Shown in pieces: positions 11,108 through 19,858 of a stretch of DNA of 49,490 nucleotides; position 1 is the first letter of the stretch, and each line of letters starts with the position of its first letter. The translations under genes and the position numbers were made by a program. This DNA is from Oceanisphaera marina (GTDB lineage Bacteria > Pseudomonadota > Gammaproteobacteria > Enterobacterales > Aeromonadaceae). Location of the stretch: assembly GCF_014643915.1 (NCBI RefSeq), contig NZ_BMKE01000025.1:1-49490 (forward strand), read 5' to 3'. Below the pieces are notes generated by a model. That model was given only the letters and a program-made list of their open reading frames with translations, was not told where the DNA came from and made no database searches.

Positions 11108-12193
11108 CTATTTGATGAGCTCGGGCACGTCGCTTTTATTCACATTTTCCTTTGCCATTTTCTGTTCAGCCAGTTGCTGGTCGTCGGTATCAACGGGAAG
11201 CTCGCTGTGGCCATTATCTTTATTTGGCGTAAAGCCGAGACAGGTGAGCAGCGCAAAATGATCAGATCCCGTGAGTGTTAAACGGTGTAGTTTGATGACG
11301 CGAAAATGATGGCTATGAAACAAATGATCCAGCGGCCAGCGAATAAACCAATGCTGGGCATGAAAGGTGTTGAACATGCCACGGCCGATACGGGGATCGA
11401 GCAAACCACTGATTTTTCTGAATAGCCGGGTGGTGGTTGACCATGCCACGTCGTTGAGATCACCGGCCACTATGACAGGCAAACGAGCGTCGGCGACACT
11501 ATCGGCCACGGCCAGCAACTCGGCATCCCGTTCTGTGGATTCGTCATTTTCGGTAGGGCTGGGAGGGGCCGGATGTACGAAGTGGGTTCTTATTTTGGCG
11601 CCACAGGGCAGTTGTACCAAACAGTGCATGGAGGGTACATCGTCTTGTACCAGATATTCTATGGTGCTGTTTTCAAGCGGCAGACGAGAATACACGTGCA
11701 TGCCGTAAAGGTTATCAAGCGGGCACTTTATGGTGTGGGGATAATCGGTTTCCAGTACGGCCAGCTGTTGCTGCCACCAATGAGTAGATTCAAGCGTCAC
11801 CAATATATCGGGTGAATATTGGTGCACCAGATCAATCAGACACTGCGCATTGTTGTTGGTGGCCAGTACATTGGACGACAGGATTTTGATGGTATGTTCA
11901 GCCTGTGCGGCCGATGCCGACTTCACTTCCTTTGGGTGCAGACGCGTGTAGGGCCATATCCACCAAGCATGATAAAGCAGGCAGGCGAAGTTGATGCCTA
12001 CTATTGCCAGGCTGCCGAGATGGGATAAATCGAGCCGCCACAGGGCGAACAGCATAACCACGCCGGCCAGAGTCATAAATTGTACGCGAGGAAAGTCGAG
12101 CCCTCTTATCCACCAGGCCTCACAGCGCGATAGTGGCAGTACCGTAATGGTGGCCGTTATCAGGGTAACAAGCGCAAACAGTGTCCATTCCAT
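11108..12193 (-). CDS. Membrane-anchored endonuclease/exonuclease/phosphatase (EEP) family protein
   Basis: The first ~90 residues carry three membrane helices. The rest is an EEP domain, beginning at IKILSSNVLATNN (Asn ligand), with LVTLES (catalytic Glu), VIVAGDLNDVAWS (Asp-x-Asn) and the C-terminal GSDHFALLT (Asp-His) motif. All catalytic motifs are present, so it is probably an active metal-dependent phosphoesterase acting outside or at the membrane face. Substrates of this membrane-bound subgroup are not established. An AAGGTGA lies eight bases before the ATG at 12193. The gene is alone, convergent with the exonuclease gene. Confidence 0.85.
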   Translation of the reverse strand: MEWTLFALVTLITATITVLPLSRCEAWWIRGLDFPRVQFMTLAGVVMLFALWRLDLSHLGSLAIVGINFACLLYHAWWIWPYTRLHPKEVKSASAAQAEHTIKILSSNVLATNNNAQCLIDLVHQYSPDILVTLESTHWWQQQLAVLETDYPHTIKCPLDNLYGMHVYSRLPLENSTIEYLVQDDVPSMHCLVQLPCGAKIRTHFVHPAPPSPTENDESTERDAELLAVADSVADARLPVIVAGDLNDVAWSTTTRLFRKISGLLDPRIGRGMFNTFHAQHWFIRWPLDHLFHSHHFRVIKLHRLTLTGSDHFALLTCLGFTPNKDNGHSELPVDTDDQQLAEQKMAKENVNKSDVPELIK

Positions 12194-12332
12194 TGATTAA
12201 GTCACCTTTGAGTCGGTTCAAGGAATAAAATGGCATTGTCGGTGTAATAACACAAGTCACGCAGGGGCGAGAGCATGGTAACAGGGGCCTGCAGTCATCA
12301 GTCCGCCAGTTTTTGACTCGATTATGGCAAGT

Positions 12333-13874
12333 TTACACTGCTATTAACGGTCTGCCTGCTTCTTGCTCTTCCAATTCGTATTGTGCCGCCAGTGATGAAC
12401 TGGCCAGTTGTGTGAAATAGCGGCTTTGCTCTTGCTCAAGCGGGGTTTGTTGCCAGTGTTGCGTCAGCTCGGTGGCTCTGTTTTGCACCCAGTCCGTGTA
12501 ATTTTGCTCGGTGGCAGTCAATTGCTGCAAAATCTGGGCCGAGGGCGTGAGCTCGGGCTGTTGCAACATGGGCTTGAAGTGTTGCAGCGCATCACTATAG
12601 CCACTACCGGCCTTGTCCAGCAGCTGGGCGATGGCGTCCAGCTCGGCAAACAATTGCTCGCCCCAGGCTGCACGGCTGAGTTCACCGCTGGCGGTTTCAA
12701 GCAGCAGATCGGGCCGACGGCCCTGCTCGGTCACGCGAGTGTGGTTGCGGGCCAGGCGCCGTTGCTCCTGCTCACCAATTTCCGGGCTGCCTTGCAACAG
12801 GCAGAACAGTAAAAAGGTATCCAGAAAACGTATCTGGCTGTCATCTATGCCCAGCGCCAACAGAGGGTTGATGTCTAGATTGCGCACTTCTATGTATTCC
12901 ACACCGCGGTTGGCCATGGCCTGCAGCGGCGTTTCCCCGGCATGGGTTACCCGCTTGGGCCGAATATCGCTGTAATACTCGTTTTCTATCTGCAGAATAT
13001 GGTCGTTTAACTGGCGGGATTCGCCGTTAACCTCGACTCCGATGCGAGTATAGGGCGCGTGAGGCGTGTTCAGGGCGCAAGTGAGATCGCGGCCGTATTC
13101 CGCCAAGCTGTTGGTGCTGATGTTCAAGTCGGCCTGGGCGTCGCTTTGGTAGCCTAATCCGCTCATGCGTAACGAGGTGGCGAAGGGCAGATAGAGTGTG
13201 TCGGTGCCAAGGCTTGCCAGCTGGTGCGGGCGGCCATCCATAAAGGAGCGGCTGAGCGCGGGCGAGGCACCAAATAAATACAGCAGCAGCCAGCCGTAGC
13301 GGCGAAAGTTGCGGATCAATGCAAAATACTGAGCCGAGCGAAAGTCGGTCAGCGAGTCCTGGCTGCCGAGCAACTCCCGGTAGCCCTGCCAGAAGCTGTC
13401 GGGCAACGAGAAGTTGAAATGAATGCCGGCAATGCTCTGCATAATGCGGCCATAGCGTACATCCAGCCCGCGGCGATAAATATGTTTCATTTGGCCGGCA
13501 CGAGAGCTGCCGTATTCGGCAATGGGTACGCTGTTATTCCCCTGTAAGGCGCAGGGCATGCTGGCGGGCCACAAATGTTCGTCCTCAAGCTGGCTGACGA
13601 CATAACGATGCAGCTGCTCCATAAAGCCGAGGGTGTCGCCAATCTGTTCACTGGGCGGCGTAATAAACTCCAACAACGATTCTGAATAGTCGGTGGTGAT
13701 GTGCGGGTGCGTGAGCGCCGAGCCCAGTGTGTGCAAGTGCGGCTCTTGGGACAGCCGGCCTTGGGGAGTAACCCGCAAGGCTTCTTTTTCTATGCCGCGA
13801 CGAATATGGGCCAGCGGCCGGATCAAGTCGGCATCGGCCAGTTGTGCCAGGCGCGGAGTAAGGGATGGCGTCAT
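12333..13874 (-). CDS. gshA: Glutamate-cysteine ligase
   Basis: GshA joins glutamate and cysteine using ATP, the first and rate-limiting step of glutathione synthesis in the cytoplasm. The 513 residues match the gammaproteobacterial GshA type (E. coli 518). The early glycine/glutamate-rich ATP-site motif HIRRGIEKEALRV is clear, as are ESLLEFITPP, SIAGIHFNFSLP, RIGVEVNGESRQLNDHILQIENEYYSDIRPKR and YIEVRNLDINPLLALGI. GAGG lies six bases before the ATG. Glutathione made here is the cofactor of the S-formylglutathione hydrolase encoded 1.2 kb away, though the two are not one operon. Confidence 0.97.
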   Translation of the reverse strand: MTPSLTPRLAQLADADLIRPLAHIRRGIEKEALRVTPQGRLSQEPHLHTLGSALTHPHITTDYSESLLEFITPPSEQIGDTLGFMEQLHRYVVSQLEDEHLWPASMPCALQGNNSVPIAEYGSSRAGQMKHIYRRGLDVRYGRIMQSIAGIHFNFSLPDSFWQGYRELLGSQDSLTDFRSAQYFALIRNFRRYGWLLLYLFGASPALSRSFMDGRPHQLASLGTDTLYLPFATSLRMSGLGYQSDAQADLNISTNSLAEYGRDLTCALNTPHAPYTRIGVEVNGESRQLNDHILQIENEYYSDIRPKRVTHAGETPLQAMANRGVEYIEVRNLDINPLLALGIDDSQIRFLDTFLLFCLLQGSPEIGEQEQRRLARNHTRVTEQGRRPDLLLETASGELSRAAWGEQLFAELDAIAQLLDKAGSGYSDALQHFKPMLQQPELTPSAQILQQLTATEQNYTDWVQNRATELTQHWQQTPLEQEQSRYFTQLASSSLAAQYELEEQEAGRPLIAV

Positions 13875-14053
13875 AAAAACCTCGGTATCAAGTCAATCAA
13901 TCAGGCCAATCGGCCTTACTCTTTGTTACCAAGCTTTCACGCTTGGGTTTACCGGTCTGCGGGTAGCCGGCACGGTATTATATTTCTTCTGCGCTCACGG
14001 ATAATTACAGCAAAATGCAAATAACTTTTGATTGTCAGTAACAATCCAGGTGT

Positions 14054-14070
14054 GCCGCCTGTTCGGCGGC
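14054..14070 (-). terminator. GC-rich hairpin downstream of bestrophin-like gene
   Basis: GCCGCC and GGCGGC pair across a 5-base loop a few bases past the minus-strand stop at 14078. There is no T-tract, so a terminator role is only possible. Confidence 0.3.
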
Positions 14071-14077
14071 AGCGGGG

Positions 14078-14899
14078 CTAGGATAGGCAGCCGTCTATGG
14101 GGGTGATGGCGGGGGGAAGCTCGGTTTCTTCCAGCGCTTCCAGCAGGTTGATTTCGATGGTGCGTGACAGCGCGTTAAGCGGCAGATCGTTGGCGGCCAG
14201 GCCAAAGGGCAACATAAAACAATATAGATAGGTAGTGCGATGTACCAGCAGGGTATAGGCAAACGGCAGCGGCGTATTCTGAATGCGCTCGCAGGCGGCT
14301 AATACCCCGGTCATGGAGGTCAGCCGTTCGTCCATGCTTTGCACCAGAAACTCCGATAATAATCGCTGGCGCCGACTGTAACCGACCTTCTTGCCCATCA
14401 GCCGCAGCAGGCATTCGGGCAGGTTTTGCGCCTGGCGCAGGCTGGCATGATGCTCGGGCTCCACAAAGCGGTCGACGTCCTGCCAGGGCGAGGTGTCACG
14501 CAGTCGATGGCGCAAGGCGTGGGTAAAGGCGATGGTGAGGTGGATCATCCGCCGCTGGGTGTGCCGCCCGGTCTCGGTTTCCTCATCCATAAAGGAGATC
14601 ACTTGGCGGGCCAGACTGCGAGCATCTATGGTTAACTGCCCCCATTGTTATCGCGCCTCCCACCAGCGTGCGTAGCTGGCGTTGTTTCTAAAACCGAGAA
14701 ACAGAGACAAGGCAACGCCTAGCAAGGTGAAGGGAGCTGTGCTGTAAGAAGAAAAAAAGCCGGGAAACCCATGCTGAATGCCAGCTATTAAGGTACTGAG
14801 CAGAGTGATCAGCAAAATCTGCGGATAAATCTGCGGAATGACAGAGCCGCGCAGGGTAAAAAACAGCTTAAGCGCATGCGGTTTTTGCCGAACGATCAT
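14078..14899 (-). pseudogene. Bestrophin-like (UPF0187/YneE) membrane protein with in-frame TAA
   Basis: The start is ATG 14899 (MIVRQKPHALKLFF), chosen because GGAGG lies six bases upstream. The N-terminal quarter (two membrane helices, GVALSLFLGFRNNASYARWWEAR) runs into a TAA at 14650-14648. The same frame then continues with perfect family similarity (QWGQLTIDARSLARQV, then SFMDEE...) to the normal C-terminus ELPPAITPIDGCLS at 14078. Relatives read WWEARKLWGQL here, so a lysine or similar codon has become TAA. Nothing else is disrupted in the ~273-codon frame. Bestrophin-like proteins form anion-permeable membrane channels. A separate re-start on the internal Met codons would lack the first helices and is unlikely to be functional. 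Confidence 0.87.
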
Positions 14900-15005
14900 G
14901 TCAGCCTCCAAATGATGAGATTGGTGAGTGTTGAGTTAATTAGCGTGGTAAATACAGGAAGTGTTGCAAGTGTAGTTTGTGGCGCTGGAGGACAGCAGGC
15001 TAATG

Positions 15006-15030
15006 GCCCCGAAGAAAAGTACTTCGGGGC
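15006..15030 (-). terminator. Stem-loop after S-formylglutathione hydrolase gene
   Basis: A perfect 9-bp stem (GCCCCGAAG/CTTCGGGGC, loop 7) lies 22 bases past the stop codon of the minus-strand gene. The T-tract is poor. Confidence 0.55.
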
Positions 15031-15051
15031 TTAGTCACTAGCGGGTATGCA

Positions 15052-15891
15052 TTAGCGAGTGAGGTGCTTGGCATGAAAGCGCAGGTGCTGCTCGATAAAG
15101 CTGGCGATAAAGTAATAGCTATGATCATAGCCTTCTCGCCGATTTAGCACTAGCGGATAACCGCTGTGGCTAGCGGCGGCTTCCAGTGCCTCCGGCATGA
15201 GCTGCTCGGTGAGAAAGTTATCGGCTTCGCCCTGATCCACCAGCGCTGGCACGAAGCGGCTGGCACTGCGCATCAGCAGGCTGGCGTCATACTCGGCCCA
15301 GGCTGCGGTGTCTTTGCCCAGGTAAGTCTTGAACGCCTTCTTGCCCCAGGGGCAATTGACCGGGTTGCTGATGGGGCTGAAGGCCGATACCGAGCGGTAG
15401 CGTTCCGGATTGCGCATGGCCAGCACCAGAGCACCGTGACCGCCCATGGAATGACCGGCAATGGATCTTTGATCGTTGAGTGGGAACATGGACTCGACAA
15501 GCGCCGGCAGTTCGTTCAGCACATAATCGTACATGCGATAATGTCGGCTCCAGGGTGTTTGGGTAGCGTTGACGTAGAAACCCGCCCCCTTGCCCAGATC
15601 GTAACCGTCATCATCCGCCACTTCATCGCCGCGAGGGCTGGTATCGGGTGCAATAATGGCCATGCCCAGCTCGGCGGCAATGCGCTGGGCACCGGCTTTG
15701 TGCATGAAATTTTCATCGGTGCAGGTCAGGCCAGACAGCCAGTATAAGGCCGGCACCTTGTCACCGCTAGATACCTGTGGCGGCAGGTAAATGGCAAACC
15801 GCATGGTGCAATTCAGCGTTTCTGAATAATGGCTGTACTGTTTGTGCCAGCCATCGAAGCTCTTGTTACAGCTCAGGTTTTCAATACTCAT
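15052..15891 (-). CDS. fghA: S-formylglutathione hydrolase
   Basis: This cytoplasmic serine esterase hydrolyses S-formylglutathione to formate and glutathione, the last step of glutathione-dependent formaldehyde detoxification. The 279 residues match FrmB/YeiG/esterase D throughout. They include YWLSGLTCTDENFM, the oxyanion region, the nucleophile elbow GHSMGGHGAL (Ser148), the acid region DQGEADNFL and the histidine in YDHSYYFIASFI. The usual partner, the glutathione-dependent alcohol/formaldehyde dehydrogenase (adhC/frmA), is not next to it in this window. A LysR gene is divergent across ~160 bp and probably controls it. Confidence 0.96.
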   Translation of the reverse strand: MSIENLSCNKSFDGWHKQYSHYSETLNCTMRFAIYLPPQVSSGDKVPALYWLSGLTCTDENFMHKAGAQRIAAELGMAIIAPDTSPRGDEVADDDGYDLGKGAGFYVNATQTPWSRHYRMYDYVLNELPALVESMFPLNDQRSIAGHSMGGHGALVLAMRNPERYRSVSAFSPISNPVNCPWGKKAFKTYLGKDTAAWAEYDASLLMRSASRFVPALVDQGEADNFLTEQLMPEALEAAASHSGYPLVLNRREGYDHSYYFIASFIEQHLRFHAKHLTR

Positions 15892-16053
15892 CTGTATCTC
15901 CCAGAAAACGGGTGCCGTGGTGGCAGTGGTGATATTATATTCGCTTTCGAGCTGGTGATAATGACCAAATTTATTAAATAACCTTTACCAGATAGTAATA
16001 GTCTTAAAGTATGCTTTAGATAAAGAGACCGGCTTCGTGATAAGGACGTAACC

Positions 16054-16923
16054 ATGTTTATCTGGGAAGGAGTGAGTGAATTTGTGGCGGTGGCCGATGG
16101 TGAAAGCTTTACCCGGGCAGCCAAGAGATTGGGTGTTTCTACCGCCCAGGTCAGTCGCCAGGTAAGCGCCCTGGAAGCACGGCTGTCGACCAAGTTGTTT
16201 TACCGGACAACCCGCAAGGTGTCGGTAACGGAAGCCGGGCAAATCTATTATCAACACTGTCGGCAAGTGCTGGACGGACTGGAAGAAGCCGAACGTACCA
16301 TTACCAATCTGCAGCTGGCGCCGAAAGGCAAGTTAAAGCTGACGGCGCCGATCACCTTTGGCGAGAAAACCATAGCCCCTCTGGTTAACGACTTTGTGCT
16401 CCGTTATCCCGAGCTGGAAGTGCAGATGCACCTGACCAATCAGAAGCTGGATTTGGTGGCGGAGGGGTTTGATCTGGCAATACGGCTGGGCAAACTGGAA
16501 GATTCGAGCATGATGGCCAAGCGGCTCTCTTATCGCACCCAGTATGTGTGCGCCTCGCCCCATTACCTGTCCACCTATGGGGTGCCGCACTCGTTATCGG
16601 AGTTGGAGCAACATAACTGCCTGCAGGGCAACCTGGATTACTGGCGCTTTCAAGAGCAGGGCAAGCCGCGCAATGTGCGGGTAAAAGGCAATATTCGCTG
16701 CGACAGCGGCTGGGCGCTGCTGGATGCCGCCTTGAAAGGCATAGGTATAGTGCAGTTGCCGGATTATTACGTACAGCCAGCGCTGGATGAGGGTCAATTG
16801 GTCCCTTTACTGGAGCATTATCAGGAGCCTGATGACGGTATTTGGGCGCTCTATCCGCACAACCGTCACCTATCGCCCAAGGTGCGGATGTTGCTGGATT
16901 TTTTGGGTGAATCGCTGAGTTGA
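16054..16923 (+). CDS. LysR-family regulator divergent from fghA
   Basis: The 289 residues form a complete LysR protein, with the helix-turn-helix at ~1-60 (FVAVADGESFTRAAKRLGVSTAQVSRQVSALE) and the effector-binding domain from ~90, opening with GKLKLTAPITFGEKTIAPLV. This is the CrgA/AaeR-like subgroup. LysR proteins of this type are commonly found beside glutathione-dependent formaldehyde dehydrogenase and fghA genes, so it likely senses formaldehyde-related stress and controls the divergent fghA. That is inference from position. AAGGA lies eight bases before the ATG. Confidence 0.9.
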   Translation: MFIWEGVSEFVAVADGESFTRAAKRLGVSTAQVSRQVSALEARLSTKLFYRTTRKVSVTEAGQIYYQHCRQVLDGLEEAERTITNLQLAPKGKLKLTAPITFGEKTIAPLVNDFVLRYPELEVQMHLTNQKLDLVAEGFDLAIRLGKLEDSSMMAKRLSYRTQYVCASPHYLSTYGVPHSLSELEQHNCLQGNLDYWRFQEQGKPRNVRVKGNIRCDSGWALLDAALKGIGIVQLPDYYVQPALDEGQLVPLLEHYQEPDDGIWALYPHNRHLSPKVRMLLDFLGESLS

Positions 16924-17125
16924 CAGCAGACAAACCGAGCAGCCGAACGTAAAATAATGTTATTTTTTTGTAATAAAATCCTCTTTTATCCCGTCTTTAT
17001 GAGTAACCGTTAGACGCAGTTGCCATAACGGACGGGTATGTGCCCGGTTGATAGACTCAGGCCTTGCAGGCAACGGAAGTTAGGATCTATGACGAGGCTA
17101 TTCATTTAGGTGAAGGGGATGCATT

Positions 17126-17317
17126 ATGAAAGCCATTGTTTCAGTTATGCTGGCGGCAGTGTTTACCGTCGCTATGTTACCGGCCCAGGCTGCTACCGTA
17201 TCGGCTAACACAGGAGCGTTTGTTCAAACCTTGTCGATGGGTGACGGTGTTGATAATCGTCAGTGCAAAATGTTAGAGAAACGGGGTAAAAAACTCCCCG
17301 GTTATTGCAGACCATAA
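17126..17317 (+). CDS. Small secreted protein, 63 residues, unknown function
   Basis: The first 22 residues are a clear signal peptide (MKAIVSVMLAAVFTVAMLPAQA, cut after AQA). The mature part of about 41 residues begins ATVSANTGAFVQ and ends in a basic stretch with two cysteines (QCKMLEKRGKKLPGYCRP) that could form a disulphide in the periplasm. AGGGG lies six bases before the ATG, so the gene looks real despite its size. I do not recognise the family. It is followed by a 16-bp tandem repeat and a strong terminator, so it is a self-contained transcription unit. Confidence 0.7.
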   Translation: MKAIVSVMLAAVFTVAMLPAQAATVSANTGAFVQTLSMGDGVDNRQCKMLEKRGKKLPGYCRP

Positions 17318-17318
17318 C

Positions 17319-17355
17319 AGGTACAGGCCTTAATAGGTACAGGCCTTAATAGGTA
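17319..17355. repeat. 16-bp tandem repeat, 2.3 copies
   Basis: AGGTACAGGCCTTAAT occurs at 17319-17334 and again at 17335-17350, followed by a partial AGGTA. The repeat lies in the 3' untranslated region of the small secreted gene and looks like a recent slippage duplication. Confidence 0.85.
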
Positions 17356-17374
17356 AAAGACAGGTTGTGTGAAT

Positions 17375-17413
17375 CGGGCCGAGATGCAGCATGCATCTCG
17401 GCCCGTTATTGTG
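17375..17413 (+). terminator. Rho-independent terminator
   Basis: A perfect 14-bp stem (17375-17388 with 17392-17405, loop of 3) is followed by TTATTGTGTTATT. It ends the small secreted gene and may also serve the convergent flavoprotein fusion gene, whose stop codon lies at 17414. Confidence 0.85.
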
Positions 17414-19570
17414 TTATTCCTTGCCCAGTCGCCACTGATGGTAACGGCCCAGCCAGCTCAGCACCCGCTCTGGGGCATGGGCGCGCTTCCATTCTCCGGC
17501 TACGTACTTGTTGGCTTCCGCCAGGGTGGGGTAAACATGAATGGTGCCCAGGATCTTGTTCAGGCCAAGTTTGTGTTTCATGGCCAGCACATATTCGGCC
17601 AGCAAATCACCCGCATGTTCGCCGACGATGGTCACTCCCAGAATCCGGTCTTTGCCGGGGACGGTCAGTACTTTGATAAAGCCTTGTTCCGAGCCGTCGG
17701 TAATGGCCCTGTCCAGCTCGTCCAGCTCAAACCGGGTCACCTCATAGGCGACATTCTGCGCCCTGGCTTCCTGCTCGCTCAGGCCCACCCGGGCTACCTC
17801 CGGGTCGACGAAAGTACACCAGGGCACCACCGAATAATCGACCTTAAAACGCTTGAAGTGGCCGAACAGGGCATTCACGCTGGCATACCAGGCCATGTGA
17901 GCGGCGGTGTGGGTAAACTGGTAGGGGCCCGCCACGTCGCCGGCGGCGTAAATATTGGGATACAGGGTTTCCAGATACTCGTTGGTGGTCACGGTGCGAT
18001 CGGTGGGGATGCCCAGGGCTTCCAGTCCGTAGCCCTGCAACCGCGCCTGGCGGCCGAGCGCCAGCAACAAGTCATCGCATTCCAGTATGACTTCCTGCTC
18101 CTGATGCATCGCTATTACGCGAATACCATCGGCGCCTCGCTCTACGCGTAGCGGGCTATGCTCGGTCAGCACCCGAACGCCGTCATGGCTGAGGGCATTT
18201 TTGACCCATTCACTCACTTCCCCGTCTTCTTTAGGCATCAGGTGCGGGTTGCGTTGCAGCAAGATGACCTCGGACCCCAGTCGGGCAAAGGTCTGCGCCA
18301 GCTCGCAACCGATGGGGCCTCCCCCCATTACCAGCAGCCGTTTGGGCGGCGTGTCCCGGTCGGCCATGTCGTCCCACAGGGTATCGCTGGTGAGGTAGTC
18401 CACCTGATCCAGGCCGGGTATCGGCGGCACGGCAGCTCGGGCACCGGCGGCGATGATGATGCTGCGGGTGGTCAATCGTTGCGTGGTGCCGTTTGCCTGC
18501 GTCACTTCTACCGTCCAGGGATCGAGCAGCTTGGCGTACCCCTGCAACACGTCAACGCCCAGCCGGGTATAGCGCGCTATGCTGTCGTGAGGTTCGACCT
18601 TCTGAATAATGGCCTGCACGCGCTGCATGATTTGTTTGAAGCTGAAGGCAGGCTGGGTGCGGGTCAGGCCGTATTGCTCGGCGTGGCGCATCTGGTGGGC
18701 CAGCTTGGCGCTGCGGATCAATGCCTTGCTTGGCACACAGCCGGTGTTAAGGCAGTCGCCGCCCATCTTGTCCGCTTCAATCAGGGTGACTTTCGCCTTG
18801 ACCGCCGCCGCTATGTAAGCGCTGACCAGACCGGCGGCACCGGCGCCGATCACGATCAGGTTGCGGTCGAAATGGCGGGGCTTGTTGAAGCCGCCATAGA
18901 CTCGGCGGCGTTGCACCAGTCGCAGCACTGCGCGGGCCAGCAGCGGAAAAATGCCGAGCAGGGCGAAAGAGGCCAACAGAGTGGGTGACAATATGCCGCT
19001 CAGGCTGTCGATGGCGGCCAGCTGGGTGCCAGCGTTCACGTACACCAGGGTACCGGGCAGCATACCGAGCTGGCTTACCCAGTAGAAGGTGCGAGCGGGC
19101 AGGGCGGTGAGTCCCATCAGTAGATTGATGACGAAGAAGGGGAACACCGGTACCAGCCGCAGGGTAAACAGGTAGAAGGCGCCGTCTCGGCTGATGCCTT
19201 TGTCGATGGCCTTGAGTTTTTCGCCAAAGCGATGCTGTACCTGATCCCGCAGCAGAAAGCGGGACACCAGAAAGGCCAAAGTGGCACCTATGCTAGAAGC
19301 AAACGATACCAGTACCAGCCCTTGCCATACGCCGAAGAAGGCCCCCGCGGCCAGGGTCATGATGGCGGCACCGGGCAAAGACAATGCCGCCATTACGACA
19401 TACAGCGCGAAGAAGCCGGCGGCAATCAACCAAGGGGATTCGGCCCGCAGCGCACCAATCTGTGCCTGTTGTTGTTTCAAGGCTTCGAGCGTAAACCAGT
19501 CGCCCAGATCGAAGATGAAAAACAGGGCAACCAGTAGCAACAGCAGAGTCAGCAACAGGGGTTTGCGCAT
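17414..19570 (-). CDS. TVP38/TMEM64 membrane domain fused to a pyridine-nucleotide disulphide oxidoreductase
   Basis: Two proteins are joined in 718 residues. Residues 1-~225 form a DedA/TVP38-like (VTT) membrane domain with a signal-anchor start and several helices (ALSLPGAAIMTLAAGAFFG, FTLRLVPVFPFFVINLLMGLT). From ~236 follows a mercuric reductase/dihydrolipoamide dehydrogenase-like flavoprotein. It has the FAD motif IVIGAGAAGLVSA, the redox-active GGDCLNTGCVPSK (Cys273, Cys278), the NAD site VMGGGPIGCELAQ, the second FAD motif NIYAAGDVAGP, and a C-terminal dimer segment with HVYPTLAEANK in place of the usual His-Pro/Glu motif. This fusion recurs in gammaproteobacteria as far as I know. The likely role is membrane-linked thiol/disulphide or quinone redox chemistry, but the substrate is unknown. 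Confidence 0.88.
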   Translation of the reverse strand: MRKPLLLTLLLLLVALFFIFDLGDWFTLEALKQQQAQIGALRAESPWLIAAGFFALYVVMAALSLPGAAIMTLAAGAFFGVWQGLVLVSFASSIGATLAFLVSRFLLRDQVQHRFGEKLKAIDKGISRDGAFYLFTLRLVPVFPFFVINLLMGLTALPARTFYWVSQLGMLPGTLVYVNAGTQLAAIDSLSGILSPTLLASFALLGIFPLLARAVLRLVQRRRVYGGFNKPRHFDRNLIVIGAGAAGLVSAYIAAAVKAKVTLIEADKMGGDCLNTGCVPSKALIRSAKLAHQMRHAEQYGLTRTQPAFSFKQIMQRVQAIIQKVEPHDSIARYTRLGVDVLQGYAKLLDPWTVEVTQANGTTQRLTTRSIIIAAGARAAVPPIPGLDQVDYLTSDTLWDDMADRDTPPKRLLVMGGGPIGCELAQTFARLGSEVILLQRNPHLMPKEDGEVSEWVKNALSHDGVRVLTEHSPLRVERGADGIRVIAMHQEQEVILECDDLLLALGRQARLQGYGLEALGIPTDRTVTTNEYLETLYPNIYAAGDVAGPYQFTHTAAHMAWYASVNALFGHFKRFKVDYSVVPWCTFVDPEVARVGLSEQEARAQNVAYEVTRFELDELDRAITDGSEQGFIKVLTVPGKDRILGVTIVGEHAGDLLAEYVLAMKHKLGLNKILGTIHVYPTLAEANKYVAGEWKRAHAPERVLSWLGRYHQWRLGKE

Positions 19571-19858
19571 AAAAATATCCTTTTAGGGCGATGGGGTAGG
19601 CCTGGCCGGTATTCATAATGAAGGTTATACACAAAGTCGCAAGGATGTAGTCGATTCTTACAGTGAGGTGGGGCGCCTGGATCAATGTATTTAAAAATAA
19701 CATGCATTTGTAATAGCCGGGTCGTCTGCCACGACGTACCTTTACCGTGGAGGGGGTTGTGGCCCCTATGCTGACGCCGGGTTATTGAATTGAAAACGGT
19801 GTCGGATATTGATGCCGTACGATAGCCTTTAAACTGACCTGATGATAAGGAGATCTAC

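Noticed and set aside
13875-14053. Possible small RNA or peptide upstream of gshA
   Set aside because: No convincing promoter, terminator or start-site signals beyond a generic AT-rich stretch.
14925-14938. GTGAGTGTTGAGTTAATTA as another copy of the rmlB palindrome
   Set aside because: Only a short half-site, too small to separate from chance.
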